Assembly: GCA_022562895.1 (NCBI GenBank)
Contig: JADFOK010000010.1
Span: 1 to 64,000 of the forward strand
Reading direction: 5' to 3'
Length of the DNA: 64,000 nt
Source of the DNA: Bacteroidota bacterium
Lineage (GTDB): Bacteria; Bacteroidota; Bacteroidia; Flavobacteriales; Flavobacteriaceae
Below are positions 45,494 to 54,616 of the stretch, piece after piece. Position 1 is the stretch's first letter. Each line of letters opens with the position of its first letter. The notes under the pieces were generated by a model. It saw nothing but the letters and a program-made list of their open reading frames with translations. It ran no database searches and was not told where the DNA came from. The translations under genes and the position numbers were made by a program.

Positions 45494-47128
45494 TTAGATC
45501 TTTTTTATAAACACCTTTTTACCCTGTATAAACGTCAGCAACACTTTTACATCAGGAATCTCATTTTCGGGGATGGTCATTATATCTTTTTCCAATACTA
45601 TAAAATCGGCAAATTTTCCCACCTCGATACTGCCTTTTTCACCTTCTTCGAAATTTGCATAAGCTGCCCAAATAGTCATACCTTTTAATGTCTCTTCTCT
45701 GGATAATGCATCTTCTATTCTAAACCCACCCTCCGGAAAATTCTGCAGATCTTTCCTGGCTACTGCGGCATAAAAGGTATACATAGGATTGACTTGTTCT
45801 ACAGGGAAGTCGGTTCCCAAAGCAATTATTCCAGCTTTTTCCAGTATAGTCTTATAAGCATAGGCTCCCTTAATACGGTCTGGTCCAAGTCTATCTTCGG
45901 CCCAATACATATCACTGGTAGCGTGGGTAGGTTGCACAGAGGGAATAATATTTCTCGAAAAGTAAGCTACATCTGAAAGTGATAATACTTGAGCATGTTC
46001 TACTCTCCAGCGAGCATCTTTTTTTCCGTCCAGTACTTTTTTATAGGTTCTTAGTACCGATATATTTGCAGAGTCACCAATGGCGTGGGTATTCATTTGA
46101 TATCCGGCATCAACTATTCGTTTCGCCAATGATTCCAAACTATCCATAGGCGTCATCATCACACCAAAATGTCCGGTTAGGTCACTATATTCTTCTCGTA
46201 AAGCAGCTCCTCTGGAACCCAATGCACCATCTGCATATACCTTTACAGAACGTACATTCAATCGTTCGGTTTTTATGATACCCCTTTCAAAAAAATAATC
46301 CAGATTTTCTTTTTTATTAGACACCATAGCATAAATCCGTAATGAGAAATCTCCTGCCAGTTGTAAGCTATCTATCAACTCAATTATATCCCTATCCAAT
46401 CCTGCGTCATCTACAGTTGTGAGTCCAAGTCCAATACATATTTTTTCGGCTTCTTTTAGGGCTTGAATTTTTCTTCTTGTAGAAAGTTCCGGGATGATTT
46501 CATTAACAAGTTCCATGGGACTGTCGATGAGAATTCCGGTTAATTCACCATTTTGTATTATAATTTTGCCTCCTGTTACTTTAGTTTCAATAGTGATACC
46601 TGCCATTTCCAACGTTTTGGAATTTACCAGATAGGCATGACCATCTATTCTTTTTAATGCCACCGGAGTGTTAGGGAATAGGGAATCTAATTTTTCCTTA
46701 GTGGGATATTCTTTGATTTCCCAGTCGTTTTGATCCCAACCTCTACCTTCGATAAAATTTGAATTCTTTTCTTCTTGAAAAGCCATAACACGTTCTATCA
46801 CCTCATCAAAACTAGTAGTTCCAACAAGATCTACATTCTGATAATACAAACCTAAATTAAACAAATGAGCATGTGCATCTATAAGTCCGGGAAGGATAGT
46901 TCTCCCTTTAGCATCAAAAGTTTCAACAGGATCATATTTAGCCTCAAGTTCAGACGAATTACCAATCTCCAGAATAATACCGTCCTTAATGACAAAGGCT
47001 TCTATGATATCGAAATTGGTGTTGACTGTATAGACATTGGCTTTTTTAATTAGCAGGTCTGCAGGTAGTTTATCTGATTTACAAGCTAAAATCAATAAGA
47101 CCAAAGTAAGAAATAGAAGTTTTTTCAT
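45494..47128 (-). CDS. YtcJ-like amidohydrolase (Amidohydro_3), lipoprotein
   Basis: 544 residues. The signal ends LILAC (Cys16), so the enzyme is probably lipid-anchored. Metal ligands include H86/H88 in DAHAHLFNLG and the later motifs MNTHAIGDSAN, RVEHAQ and ALGTDFPVE. The order matches the YtcJ/Amidohydro_3 group, which hydrolyses amide bonds. The substrate is unknown. It converges on the metalloprotease-like gene with seven bases between them, and has 85 bases of AT-rich sequence upstream. Confidence 0.88.
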   Translation of the reverse strand: MKKLLFLTLVLLILACKSDKLPADLLIKKANVYTVNTNFDIIEAFVIKDGIILEIGNSSELEAKYDPVETFDAKGRTILPGLIDAHAHLFNLGLYYQNVDLVGTTSFDEVIERVMAFQEEKNSNFIEGRGWDQNDWEIKEYPTKEKLDSLFPNTPVALKRIDGHAYLVNSKTLEMAGITIETKVTGGKIIIQNGELTGILIDSPMELVNEIIPELSTRRKIQALKEAEKICIGLGLTTVDDAGLDRDIIELIDSLQLAGDFSLRIYAMVSNKKENLDYFFERGIIKTERLNVRSVKVYADGALGSRGAALREEYSDLTGHFGVMMTPMDSLESLAKRIVDAGYQMNTHAIGDSANISVLRTYKKVLDGKKDARWRVEHAQVLSLSDVAYFSRNIIPSVQPTHATSDMYWAEDRLGPDRIKGAYAYKTILEKAGIIALGTDFPVEQVNPMYTFYAAVARKDLQNFPEGGFRIEDALSREETLKGMTIWAAYANFEEGEKGSIEVGKFADFIVLEKDIMTIPENEIPDVKVLLTFIQGKKVFIKKI

Positions 47129-47213
47129 TTTAGATTTTTTATAATGTCCGTAAAAATAAATATAATGATCTTATTATTCCGAATACTTTTAAAAATTAAT
47201 TTCAGAAAATTTA

Positions 47214-47477
47214 CTAAGAAGGTTGTTTATAAAGGATCAAAAATATTATTAAATAGGATAATAGTCCAATGATAGGTAAACCAATAAATATGGTGAGTAT
47301 TCCAGATTTCAAACTTAAGGTATTTCCCTTTGGAGAAAATTTTTTAAGTACCTCTCTAAGTATTATATAAATAAATAAACTAGTAACGAAAAATATCACA
47401 TAGGTCAATGGGTGAATATCTAAAAAAGAATTTAAAAATTCGCTGAGAAAAAGTTTAATACTTTCCAAAATTACCAA
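47214..47477 (-). CDS. Small two-helix membrane protein of unknown function
   Basis: 87 residues with membrane helices at about 22-41 and 58-83. I do not recognise a family. There is no in-frame ATG near the start: TTG at 47477 or at 47468 must be used, and the first overlaps the stop of the upstream barrel gene by seven bases. The overlap suggests translational coupling with that gene. Start confidence is low. Confidence 0.55.
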   Translation of the reverse strand: MVILESIKLFLSEFLNSFLDIHPLTYVIFFVTSLFIYIILREVLKKFSPKGNTLSLKSGILTIFIGLPIIGLLSYLIIFLILYKQPS

Positions 47478-49210
47478 TCAAATTTATAGCTAGCTCCTAA
47501 TAAACCCTGTATACTTTGAACCGGGTAGTTGTACCATTTCTCATAACTATCACTCAAAAGATTACTCCCTTTTATAAAAAACGACAATTGGTCATTTACT
47601 ATGTATCCTAAATGAACATTGGCATCGATGTAGTCGTCTAAGGTCACTATTTCTGAGAACGGTAAATTAAAAATCCCTCCTAAAACTGTGAACATATCCT
47701 TCCGCTCTCCCACATAGAATATGGAGATCCCTCCATATACTTTTTCCGAGAAATTAAAGTTCGAAAACACTGTTGCTTTCAACTCGGGTAAGTTCCAAGC
47801 TTCGGTTTCATTTGAAGTATCAAAATTGTAAAAAGTTCCATTGATTCCTAATGAAAAGTTCTCGCTGGGTTCTATTTTCAATTCTCCAAATACGGAAAGG
47901 GTATTTATATCATCGTATATTACATTAAAGGAGTTTCCATACTCGTATCCTTCAGATTGTTCGCCAGTACCTTTAAAGGTATTCACAATAAAAAGTGCCT
48001 GGTTTTCAGATTTTCCATAGGAAGCTCGAATATTATAACCAAAGGAGTTAGAAAGTTTTCCTTTTAAACCAGCAAATCCATTATACAACTGGCTCGTTGG
48101 CATAACATTCAAGGTGGGAGACACAAAAGGATTCTCTTCTTTGAAATTGTAATATGTGTTTTGTTCCAATCCTCCCTCTGTACCTCCATAGGCAATTACC
48201 TGCTCATCCAACAGACGATATGAAATGTTCACACGAGGATAGATAAAGAATTCCGTTTCACTATTTTCCAGATCAATCGAAACCATACCCTGAACTCCCA
48301 AAGAAATTGTAAGGTCCTCATTTACATATACCAATGAAGGCCCTATACCAGCATTTAGAAAACTATAATTTATGCTTGAGGTGTTCATATAATTTCTTTC
48401 GAAATTTCCATTCAAATAATCTAATTCCCCATCTACTACCAGGGTAATATCGGTTAGCGGAATAGAAATTTTGGGGTTTGCAGTAACATTTATTTCTGAA
48501 GAAGAGAAAGCATCACTCAAATAGCGTAAGTTGAGGGTGCCTTTTTCAAAGAAAGAATCTTCCAAACTAATGCTCCCACCAAGATTTCCGCTTGTATAAG
48601 TTTGCTGCGCATCGATGTCAGGTAGATCTTCCTCTGAAACTTCATCAAAGAAACCGTTCAAACCATACCAATTAAATAACTGATGCTTCACTCCTACTTT
48701 CAATAAATAAGTGGCATCTTTTTGTCGGCTGGTATAATTCCCATCTAATTTTGTCACATAGTATTTATTTTCTAATTTAATATCATCAATCCCTCCCTGT
48801 GATGAATTATGTTTAAAGAACAGTCCGAAATTATCTGTTCTGCTAATTTGAAAGTTACTGAAGAATTCTCCTAATATACTTGTATAATTTCCAAAGCCGA
48901 GAGTCGCGTAATTGTCATATAGCTTTATTTTTTTTGTCTTTTCCACATTAGCTGCCTTTCCCTTGGCTGGCGTAAAAGTGGATGCTACCGGTACCGAAAA
49001 AATACCGTATTGTACCTCTTTTTTTGTTGTATTAATAGAGTCGTAAAGAATAGGTGTTTCCTTCACCTTAAAAGCATCAGAAATGGTTGGTGAATAGGGT
49101 TTTACAATGTTTACTACTTCGGTACCAATCTCATCTACCTGAGAGAAGGTGATCGTCGAAATAAATACCAATACAAGTACTAAAGGAGTAGTTAAGCGTG
49201 TGTTAAACAT
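47471..49210 (-). CDS. Outer-membrane beta-barrel protein, TonB-receptor-like without plug
   Basis: 579 residues from the ATG at 49210; a TTG at 49234 is the alternative. Signal peptide to about residue 24 (TFSQ). The next stretch EVVNIVKPYSPTISDAFKV is conserved in a group of flavobacterial barrel proteins. The rest alternates amphipathic strands with aromatic ends (YATLGFGNY, LFFKHNSSQGG, and the final strand SIQGLLGASYKFDW). No TonB plug is seen. It starts 27 bases after the TPR protein stop, which suggests a paired function in the outer membrane; cargo is unknown. Confidence 0.8.
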   Translation of the reverse strand: MFNTRLTTPLVLVLVFISTITFSQVDEIGTEVVNIVKPYSPTISDAFKVKETPILYDSINTTKKEVQYGIFSVPVASTFTPAKGKAANVEKTKKIKLYDNYATLGFGNYTSILGEFFSNFQISRTDNFGLFFKHNSSQGGIDDIKLENKYYVTKLDGNYTSRQKDATYLLKVGVKHQLFNWYGLNGFFDEVSEEDLPDIDAQQTYTSGNLGGSISLEDSFFEKGTLNLRYLSDAFSSSEINVTANPKISIPLTDITLVVDGELDYLNGNFERNYMNTSSINYSFLNAGIGPSLVYVNEDLTISLGVQGMVSIDLENSETEFFIYPRVNISYRLLDEQVIAYGGTEGGLEQNTYYNFKEENPFVSPTLNVMPTSQLYNGFAGLKGKLSNSFGYNIRASYGKSENQALFIVNTFKGTGEQSEGYEYGNSFNVIYDDINTLSVFGELKIEPSENFSLGINGTFYNFDTSNETEAWNLPELKATVFSNFNFSEKVYGGISIFYVGERKDMFTVLGGIFNLPFSEIVTLDDYIDANVHLGYIVNDQLSFFIKGSNLLSDSYEKWYNYPVQSIQGLLGASYKFDW

Positions 49211-49237
49211 GATGATTGTTTTTTGATTAATCAAGGT

Positions 49238-52200
49238 CTAATTTCCATCTTCAGTTTCCACTGAAGAATTTGTTTTAGATTCTACTTTTTTAATGTATGC
49301 CAACTCCTTTTTTGCTTCCTCAATTAGATCTGGATAATCGTTGAAATTATTAATAATACTTTCCAGAATATAAGTTGCTTGGTAAGCATCCTTTAATTCA
49401 TAAAAGTTTTTGGCCATTAACAACAATCCTTTTGCACCATAATATTTATAACTCGAATAGTCTTTTGCTAATTTTTGGACTAGCGTATTAGATGCTTCAA
49501 ATTGTCCTTCTTTGTTATTAAAATAAGCTTCGTAATACAATGCTTCAGCAGCCAGTTTCCCCGTAGCTATTTTTGATACTTCGGAATAAGCCGCCTTTGC
49601 CTTTGTTTCATCACCGGTTTGCATTGCTGATCGGGCAATGATTACTTGAGCGTCACTTTTAATTGCATTATCGATCTTTGAATTTTTCAATACTTTTTCT
49701 GCATATCCCACGGCTTCACTATATCTCTTAAGCTCATAACTCGCTTTCATACTGTTGGTTTGTGCAAAAATGATATTCTGTGGAAAGTCGGCTTCAATTT
49801 CCAATCTTACCAGATACTGAAGTGCATTTTGATAATCTCTTTTTTCAAGATACAATTGTGACACTCGTGCCAATGCTTGCTCTGTATATTCATTTCTTTG
49901 TTTTGAAACGACAAACTCATAATTAGTAATTGCTTTATTAGGATCACTTTCAGAAAAATACATCTGTGCTAAATAAAAATGTGCCTGTAATATGTGTTGT
50001 CCGTTTGGGAATCGTTTTATATATTCCTCTAATCGAGTGATGGCCAGCTTGGTTTTATTTTCCAAATAAGGTTGTTCAGCTGCCAGATAGGTAGCATCGT
50101 CCAACTCTGCATCTTTAACATCTACAAAATCCAATGTATTTATCCATTTGGCATATTCATTTACCTTCCCTTGATCTATATAAATGATCTTTACGGAAGC
50201 TACTGCCTGCAATGCTTCAGCAGCTGAAGGAAAATCATTCACCACCCGTTTAAAGACCGAAAGTGCTTCATTGCTATTTCCTGTATTATTCAGAATAAGA
50301 GCCTTTTTTAATAAAGCCTTTGCAACGAAGCTACTGGAAGGTATTTCTCTAATCAACCGATTGTATATTCTGATGGCTTCATCAGTTTTTTCTTGAGATA
50401 CGTAGGTATTTCCAAGTTCGTATAAAGCATCGTCCCGATACACCGATTTGGAATAAGTACTCACTAAATTCTTCAAACCTTCCACTTTTTGCTGGATGCG
50501 ATCTACAAATCCGTAACTAATGGCTTTTTGAAACTGAGCATAATCCTTGTCTGGTGAACCCAGATCGATTGCCTTGTTGTAGTTTTCAATCGCCAATAAA
50601 TATTGTCTTGTAACAAAATAACTATCCCCCAATCGCAGGTAGGCATCTTTTTTTTGTTCGTTTTTAGCATTTGATGAAGTAGCATAGCTTTTAAAGTAAG
50701 TAATGGCCCCGGAATAGTTTTTTAGTTTAAACTCGTTGTAAGCTAAATTGTACTTACTGTTAGCAAACTCTGGGGTTTGTGAAGCCGATGGCATTTTTAA
50801 ATACTGTTTATAGCCAATAAGAGAGGCCTCATAATTTGAAAGTTGGTACTCACTTTCGGCCTTCCAGTAACTAGCTCGTGCTGTGAAAATCTCATCGTGA
50901 GATTCTTTAAGAGATTTATTGAAATAAGAAATAGCATCTCGGTATTTTCCCTCAGAATACAACTCGATGGCACGATAAAAGGTTACTTTTTGGTAGACTA
51001 ATTTATTTTGTAAAGATCTTTTGCTCTCCAGCAATTCTATAGCTGCTCTATAATTTTTTGAGGTGATATACGAATCGATAAGCAAATCTTTAAGCTCCTC
51101 ATTATTTTCATTCTTTGGATACTTCTCAATGAATGAAAGCAATACTTCGGGAACACTTTTGTAACTGTTACCAATTTCGTAACTCAGTTTGGCATAGTTG
51201 AGCCAGGAATCTTTTTGAATTTCAGGGCTGAAATTCATTTCTGAAGCATTTTTAAAGGCATTTAGGGCTTGTTGTTTCTTTTCTAGTTTTAAATAAGATT
51301 CTGCTAAATGATAAAAAGCATTTTGTGCCACGTTGTTTTTTCCATCGATTATTTTATTGAATTCACTTATAGCAATTTCGTATTCACCTTGTTTATAATG
51401 AGCATATCCTAATTGGTAGTAATCTGTATTGTTCCATTTACCACGTTTCCCTTTATATTCCTTTAAATATGGAATGGCTTCAGAATATTTTTTAAGATTA
51501 AAATAACTCTCTCCTATTATTTTTGAAAGTTCACTTTTTTCTCTCGGACTGGAACGATCGTATTGCTCTCTTCCAAGGTCTATTGCTTTTTGAAATTTCC
51601 CGAGTTTAAAATTCATATCAGCTTGATAATACGATAACTCTTTACTGTAACGCTTTTCGTCTTTCACTTCTTCAAAAAGCTCATTTGCCTTTTCATAATC
51701 ATCCTCTTCATAGGCTATAAAACCTAAATAATACTTTGATTGTGAACCATATGTTGAAGAAGTACTTACTCGATTAAAATATCTTTTGGCATCTTCATAT
51801 CGTTTATTGTTAAAATAAGTATAACCGTTATTAAAATAAAATTTTTCCTTTTCGATTCTGGATAAGCTGTTTTCATCCACTTTATCGTACCATTTTCTTG
51901 CAAAGGAATATTTTCCATTTTCAAAATAATAATTTGCAACATTAATAAAGGCACTATTTTGTTTTATGCTCGCAGGATATTTTTCCACAAACTGCTCCAT
52001 TAGATAATCTGCATTTTGTTGGTTTAATCGAACTGCACAATTAGCAATGTAATAAGAACAATCACCCTTTACTGATTCATCTTCTATCTGATTTTTTACA
52101 TTGGTAAAAAGCGATTGAGCGGCCAAAAACTGATTGTTGTTATACAACTCCAATGCTTTGTTAAAAGTTACTAAATCATTAGTAAAAATGGCTGTTTGTT

Positions 52201-52261
52201 GTGAAATTGTAACTTGATAAAATAAAAAGAGAAAGTATGCAGAAATGAGGTGTCTATGCAT
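49238..52261 (-). CDS. Large periplasmic TPR-repeat protein
   Basis: 1007 residues. A signal peptide (to about residue 21) is followed by roughly 25 TPR-like units across the whole length, for example EKFYFNNGYTYFNNKRYEDA, SKYYLGFIAYEEDDYEKANE, DYYQLGYAHYKQGEYEIA and DAYLRLGDSYFVTRQYLLA. Such solenoids are protein scaffolds. The paired barrel gene downstream suggests a role in outer-membrane protein assembly or export, which is inference. It ends with a charged SSVETEDGN tail. Confidence 0.88.
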   Translation of the reverse strand: MHRHLISAYFLFLFYQVTISQQTAIFTNDLVTFNKALELYNNNQFLAAQSLFTNVKNQIEDESVKGDCSYYIANCAVRLNQQNADYLMEQFVEKYPASIKQNSAFINVANYYFENGKYSFARKWYDKVDENSLSRIEKEKFYFNNGYTYFNNKRYEDAKRYFNRVSTSSTYGSQSKYYLGFIAYEEDDYEKANELFEEVKDEKRYSKELSYYQADMNFKLGKFQKAIDLGREQYDRSSPREKSELSKIIGESYFNLKKYSEAIPYLKEYKGKRGKWNNTDYYQLGYAHYKQGEYEIAISEFNKIIDGKNNVAQNAFYHLAESYLKLEKKQQALNAFKNASEMNFSPEIQKDSWLNYAKLSYEIGNSYKSVPEVLLSFIEKYPKNENNEELKDLLIDSYITSKNYRAAIELLESKRSLQNKLVYQKVTFYRAIELYSEGKYRDAISYFNKSLKESHDEIFTARASYWKAESEYQLSNYEASLIGYKQYLKMPSASQTPEFANSKYNLAYNEFKLKNYSGAITYFKSYATSSNAKNEQKKDAYLRLGDSYFVTRQYLLAIENYNKAIDLGSPDKDYAQFQKAISYGFVDRIQQKVEGLKNLVSTYSKSVYRDDALYELGNTYVSQEKTDEAIRIYNRLIREIPSSSFVAKALLKKALILNNTGNSNEALSVFKRVVNDFPSAAEALQAVASVKIIYIDQGKVNEYAKWINTLDFVDVKDAELDDATYLAAEQPYLENKTKLAITRLEEYIKRFPNGQHILQAHFYLAQMYFSESDPNKAITNYEFVVSKQRNEYTEQALARVSQLYLEKRDYQNALQYLVRLEIEADFPQNIIFAQTNSMKASYELKRYSEAVGYAEKVLKNSKIDNAIKSDAQVIIARSAMQTGDETKAKAAYSEVSKIATGKLAAEALYYEAYFNNKEGQFEASNTLVQKLAKDYSSYKYYGAKGLLLMAKNFYELKDAYQATYILESIINNFNDYPDLIEEAKKELAYIKKVESKTNSSVETEDGN

Positions 52262-52418
52262 TAGTCTTAGGTTATTTGGGTCAAAAAAGGTATAAATCTA
52301 CAAGACTAATAACGCAACAAATGATAAATAAGTATGTTTTAAATTATGAAATAATCTAATTTCAAAAAATACCTTATTTTTAAACTTGAAATTATTTTAT
52401 TAATTCTACAAGACTAAT
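52260..52418. repeat. Short repeats between the divergent TPR and trimer-like genes
   Basis: A 14-base direct repeat, tctacaagactaat, occurs at 52297-52310 and 52405-52418. Its 9-base core also appears inverted at 52260-52268, overlapping the start codon of the TPR gene. Could be a regulator site shared by the two divergent genes. Confidence 0.4.
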
Positions 52419-52434
52419 TTAAATATATTTTATT

Positions 52435-52899
52435 ATGAAAAACTTACTTTTAATAGCGGTAATACTACTTTCAGTAACTGTAACTGCACAGCGAAACAGA
52501 TTGAAGAATGTCACTGAAAAAGATGGCAAAATAGGAATTGGCACCAAAACTCCTGATGAATTACTCACTGTAAAAGGAAAAATACACACCCAAGAAGTAA
52601 TAGTAGACCTAAATGGAGCTGTTGCTCCCGATTATGTTTTTAAAAACTATTATAAAGGAAAATCAATTCTCAAACCAGATTATCAATTTTTATCTCTTAA
52701 AGAGATTGAAAACTTTATCATAGAAAACCATCATCTTCCAGGATTACCATCAGCAAAAGAAATAGAGAAAGAAGGGCTTTTTCTAAAAAAAATGAATTTG
52801 TTATTACTTGAGAAAATAGAAGAGTTAACCCTTTTTGCTATCGAGCAACAAAAGGAAATTGAAGCATTGAAATTAAAATTTACTTCCCTCGAAGAGTAA
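52435..52899 (+). CDS. Small secreted protein with tail-fibre-like C-terminal domain
   Basis: 154 residues. A signal peptide (1-19, ending VTAQ) precedes GIGTKTPDELLTVKGKIHTQEV, a short beta segment as found at trimerising tail-fibre stalks, then PDYVFKNYY, LKEIENFIIENHHLPGLPSAKEI and a terminal coiled coil (LLLEKIEELTLFAIEQQKEIEALKLKF). This terminal module is very common at the ends of larger secreted Bacteroidota proteins; here it stands almost alone. Probably a trimeric or coiled-coil surface or periplasmic protein. Function is unknown. Confidence 0.75.
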   Translation: MKNLLLIAVILLSVTVTAQRNRLKNVTEKDGKIGIGTKTPDELLTVKGKIHTQEVIVDLNGAVAPDYVFKNYYKGKSILKPDYQFLSLKEIENFIIENHHLPGLPSAKEIEKEGLFLKKMNLLLLEKIEELTLFAIEQQKEIEALKLKFTSLEE

Positions 52900-52934
52900 G
52901 TTATTTTTTAAATACTTTTACCAAAAACTAATCC

Positions 52935-53618
52935 ATGTCGCAACCCATTTTATTTTTAAAGAATGCTTCTATATTTCAAAGGGAAAATTTAATCCTGTCA
53001 GATGTTTCTTTAACAGTAGAAAAAGGGGAATTTGTTTATTTAATAGGTAAAACAGGAACCGGAAAAAGTAGTTTTATGAAAACCCTGTATGGCGACTTAC
53101 CTCTTACAAAAGGTGAAGGATCCATAGTGGGGTATGATCTAAGTACTCTTAAGGAAAAAGACATTCCATTTTTACGCAGGAAATTAGGCATAGTATTTCA
53201 GGATTTTAATTTACTAAATGATCGTACCGTGAATGGCAATTTACTTTTTGTCCTTACTGCTACAGGTTGGAAGGATAAAAACAAAATGGAAGATAAGATC
53301 AATCATGTTTTAGGCAAAGTAGGGATGAAGACAAAAGCTTTTAAATACCCGTATCAACTTTCGGGTGGAGAACAACAACGTGTTGTTATTGCTCGTGCTT
53401 TATTAAACGACCCTGAACTCATACTTGCTGACGAACCCACCGGAAACCTTGACCCTCAAACCAGTGTAGAGGTTATGGAAGTGCTACAAGAAATCAACAA
53501 AAATGGAAATACAATTCTAATGGCAACTCATGATTATGCTTTGTTGTTAAAATATCCTTCCAAAACACTTAAGTGCGAGGATAGTCAAGTTTTTGAAGTA
53601 GTACAAAAAACAATTTAA
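52935..53618 (+). CDS. ftsE: FtsE-type cell-division ABC ATPase
   Basis: 227 residues. Walker [10 protein letters not shown] lies at 38-46, the Q-loop is in VFQDFNLL, the signature is LSGGEQQR near 143 and Walker B is [13 protein letters not shown], followed by ATHDYALL. Size and the [18 protein letters not shown] segment are typical of Bacteroidota FtsE, which with FtsX controls peptidoglycan hydrolysis at the septum. No FtsX gene is next to it. It is followed 23 bases later by the GT2 gene, so it may head the glycan operon transcript. Confidence 0.85.
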   Translation: MSQPILFLKNASIFQRENLILSDVSLTVEKGEFVYLIGKTGTGKSSFMKTLYGDLPLTKGEGSIVGYDLSTLKEKDIPFLRRKLGIVFQDFNLLNDRTVNGNLLFVLTATGWKDKNKMEDKINHVLGKVGMKTKAFKYPYQLSGGEQQRVVIARALLNDPELILADEPTGNLDPQTSVEVMEVLQEINKNGNTILMATHDYALLLKYPSKTLKCEDSQVFEVVQKTI

Positions 53619-53641
53619 TTATTTATTGAAAAACATTAAAT

Positions 53642-54616
53642 ATGGATATCACTAAACAAAGACAGAATATCGACATTTCAGTTATAATTCCTATTTTTAA
53701 TGAAGAAAAAATCATTCCCGAACTTTATCGAAGGTTAAAAGGAAGTGTTAGTGAAATTTCAAAAAACTATGAATTTATTTTTTTAAATGATGGTAGTAAA
53801 GATTCTTCTCTTTTCGAATTAATAAAGTTATCTAAATTAGATCCCAATGTTTATTTTATAAACTTTAGCAGGAACTTTGGTCATCAAATAGCAGTTTCAG
53901 CTGGTTTAGATTATTGTAAGGGCAAAGCTGTAGTTATTATTGATGGTGACTTACAAGACCCTCCCGAGATAATAAAAGAACTTTATAAAAAATATAAGGA
54001 AGGATACGAAGTTGTCTATGCAAAACGTATGAAAAGAAAAGGAGAGACTTTTTTTAAAATATTAACTGCAAAATTATTTTACCGACTTCTTAAAATGATT
54101 ACAACTACAAACATACCTCTAGATACTGGAGATTATAGATTAATAGATAAAAAAGTAGTTGAATATTTAAGATTAATGCCAGAACAAAATAAATTTATTA
54201 GAGGCCAAATTGCCTGGTTAGGGTTTAAACAAACTTCGGTTTTATACAACAGAGATTCTCGAAAAACAGGAAAAACAGGATATTCTGTTTCAAAGATGTA
54301 CAGGTTTGCAATGGATGGAATTACAGGGTTTTCAGATTTACCCTTAGTGTTAGTGAGTCGTTTGGGTTTTATTATTTCGTTTATTTCATTTATCATTATA
54401 CTTTATGCTATCTATTCTCACTATATACTGAACAAAACAATTACCGGCTGGACTTCATTAATAATAAGTTCTATGTTTATAGGTGGAATTCAATTACTTT
54501 CTATAGGAATAATAGGAGAATATATAAGTAGGATTAATAGGAACACCCTTAAAAGACCCCTTTATATAATAGAAAGTACGAACTTAAAAAATAAAGGAGA
54601 TGACCTTGAAAAATGA
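53642..54616 (+). CDS. GtrB/DPM1-like polyprenyl-phosphate glycosyltransferase (GT2)
   Basis: 324 residues. The GT2 catalytic domain has VIIPIFNEEKIIPELYRRL, LNDGSKDSS, the metal-binding DGDLQDPPE (DxD) and DTGDYRLIDKKV. Two C-terminal membrane helices (about 238-262 and 272-295) end in the EYISRINRNTLKRPLYI motif. This is the undecaprenyl-phosphate hexose synthase type: it charges a lipid carrier with one sugar for a GT-C transferase. The next gene overlaps its end by 17 bases and encodes such a protein. Confidence 0.92.
   Translation: MDITKQRQNIDISVIIPIFNEEKIIPELYRRLKGSVSEISKNYEFIFLNDGSKDSSLFELIKLSKLDPNVYFINFSRNFGHQIAVSAGLDYCKGKAVVIIDGDLQDPPEIIKELYKKYKEGYEVVYAKRMKRKGETFFKILTAKLFYRLLKMITTTNIPLDTGDYRLIDKKVVEYLRLMPEQNKFIRGQIAWLGFKQTSVLYNRDSRKTGKTGYSVSKMYRFAMDGITGFSDLPLVLVSRLGFIISFISFIIILYAIYSHYILNKTITGWTSLIISSMFIGGIQLLSIGIIGEYISRINRNTLKRPLYIIESTNLKNKGDDLEK

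Noticed and set aside
50503..50685. Antisense and alternative-frame ORFs inside the TPR and barrel genes
   Set aside because: They overlap clear repeat-coding sequence and have no start context.
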